Translations under genes and position numbers: made by a program
Origin: Corynebacterium sp. p3-SID1056
GTDB taxonomy: Bacteria > Actinomycetota > Actinomycetes > Mycobacteriales > Mycobacteriaceae
NCBI RefSeq assembly: GCF_025152525.1
Contig: NZ_JALXXL010000001.1
Coordinates: 124,001-188,000 of the forward strand
Reading direction: 5' to 3'
Length of the DNA: 64,000 nucleotides
Notes under the pieces: model-generated
The model's database searches: none
The model's input: only the letters and a program-made list of their open reading frames with translations
Told to the model about the DNA's origin: nothing
Part shown: in pieces, positions 63,629 through 64,000 of the stretch
Numbering within the stretch: position 1 is the first letter of the stretch
Layout of the letters: each line of letters begins with the position of its first letter

Positions 63629-64000
63629 CTACTTGCCCTTGCCCATCCGCTTCATCGCCTCGTTGAAGTCGAGCTTGTCCAAGTCAAGCCCCTCCATGCC
63701 GGGCGGCATCTGCTGCTGCAGTTTCTTCAGCTCCTGCATGTCCGGCATCCCGCCGCCCATACCCGGCATCGGAGGCATCCCCGGCATGCCACCGCCGCGG
63801 CGCTTCGGCGGTTTGCGCTTGCCGTTTTTACCCCTGCGGCCCTTCGGCTTCTTCTTCGTCGCCGAACGGCCACCAGGCATACCAGGCATCCCCGGCATGC
63901 CGCCCATGCCGAACTGACCGGCCATCTTGCCCATCATCTTCTTCGCCTCAAAGAAGCGCTCCACGAGCTGGTTGACGTCGGAGACTTCGACGCCGGAGCC
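63629..64000 (-). CDS. ffh: Signal recognition particle protein Ffh, C-terminal part
   Basis: Only the end of the M domain is in the window: GSGVEVSDVNQLVERFFEAKKMM, then Met/Gly-rich and Lys/Arg-rich stretches (GGMPGMPGMPGG, KKKPKGRRGKNGKRKPPKRR), closing with LDKLDFNEAMKRMGKGK. Binds 4.5S RNA and signal sequences in co-translational targeting. The 5' end lies beyond the window. Ffh near rpsP is the usual neighbourhood. Confidence 0.95.
   Translation of the reverse strand, partial: GSGVEVSDVNQLVERFFEAKKMMGKMAGQFGMGGMPGMPGMPGGRSATKKKPKGRRGKNGKRKPPKRRGGGMPGMPPMPGMGGGMPDMQELKKLQQQMPPGMEGLDLDKLDFNEAMKRMGKGK

Overview
The window is high-GC Gram-positive chromosome, almost certainly Corynebacterium (Mycobacteriales). 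The evidence is a mycothione reductase next to malate:quinone oxidoreductase, a Rip1-type site-2 protease beside dxr, DUF2469 and DUF2631 proteins, S2 and S16 with Ala/Glu-rich tails, a YPDG-repeat surface protein without LPXTG, and many start codons lying 6-8 nt after a TAnnnT box (leaderless mRNAs). The order mqo, hydrolase, mtr, two small secreted proteins, map matches what I remember of C. glutamicum. The species cannot be told from the sequence alone. No tRNA, rRNA, IS element, phage or CRISPR array was seen.

Layout. 1-8530 (minus): rimP-nusA-ylxR-infB-rbfA-nrnA-like, then a MATE exporter broken by one extra G in a homopolymer, then a metallophosphoesterase cut by the window edge. 8562-18786: lipoprotein, proS, yaaA, a DUF559 nuclease-like gene, DUF1648 protein, secreted nuclease, sirtuin, yefM-yoeB, rRNA methyltransferase-like gene, cobA and selO. 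18818-24271: mqo, hydrolase, mtr and twin small secreted membrane proteins. 24724-31812: map, pbp, ispG, rip1, dxr and a DUF2631 protein. 32163-39116: rlmN-cdsA-frr, an amidase, pyrH, and rpsB-tsf. 39403-50343: an M23 protein, xerC, comM-dprA with yraN, rnhB-DUF2469, lepB, rplS, and rimM-trmD-tex. 50523-60250 is accessory DNA splitting rpsP from rimM: a two-gene DUF6493-like/SWIM module, a 1660-residue repeat surface protein, and a decayed relic of a similar surface gene. 60291-64000: rpsP, an acyltransferase-3/SGNH protein and the 3' end of ffh.

Most genes are housekeeping: translation (IF2, NusA, RimP, RbfA, Frr, Tsf, S2, S16, L19, TrmD, RimM, ProS), isoprenoid and envelope synthesis (IspG, Dxr, CdsA, PBP), secretion (LepB, Ffh, Rip1) and DNA processing (XerC, DprA, ComM, RNase HII).

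The most unusual feature is a repeat family in three intergenic arrays (12898-13126, 24324-24556, 31950-32105). A 12-bp dyad GGAGCTAGCTCC recurs every 69 bp (68 bp in the third array), 11 copies in all. A second motif, AAACnCCWGGTCG, sits almost exactly midway in every interval. The outer arms of several dyads change together and stay symmetric, up to one perfect 32-bp palindrome. I know of no described element with this design and regard it as the best candidate for something new here.
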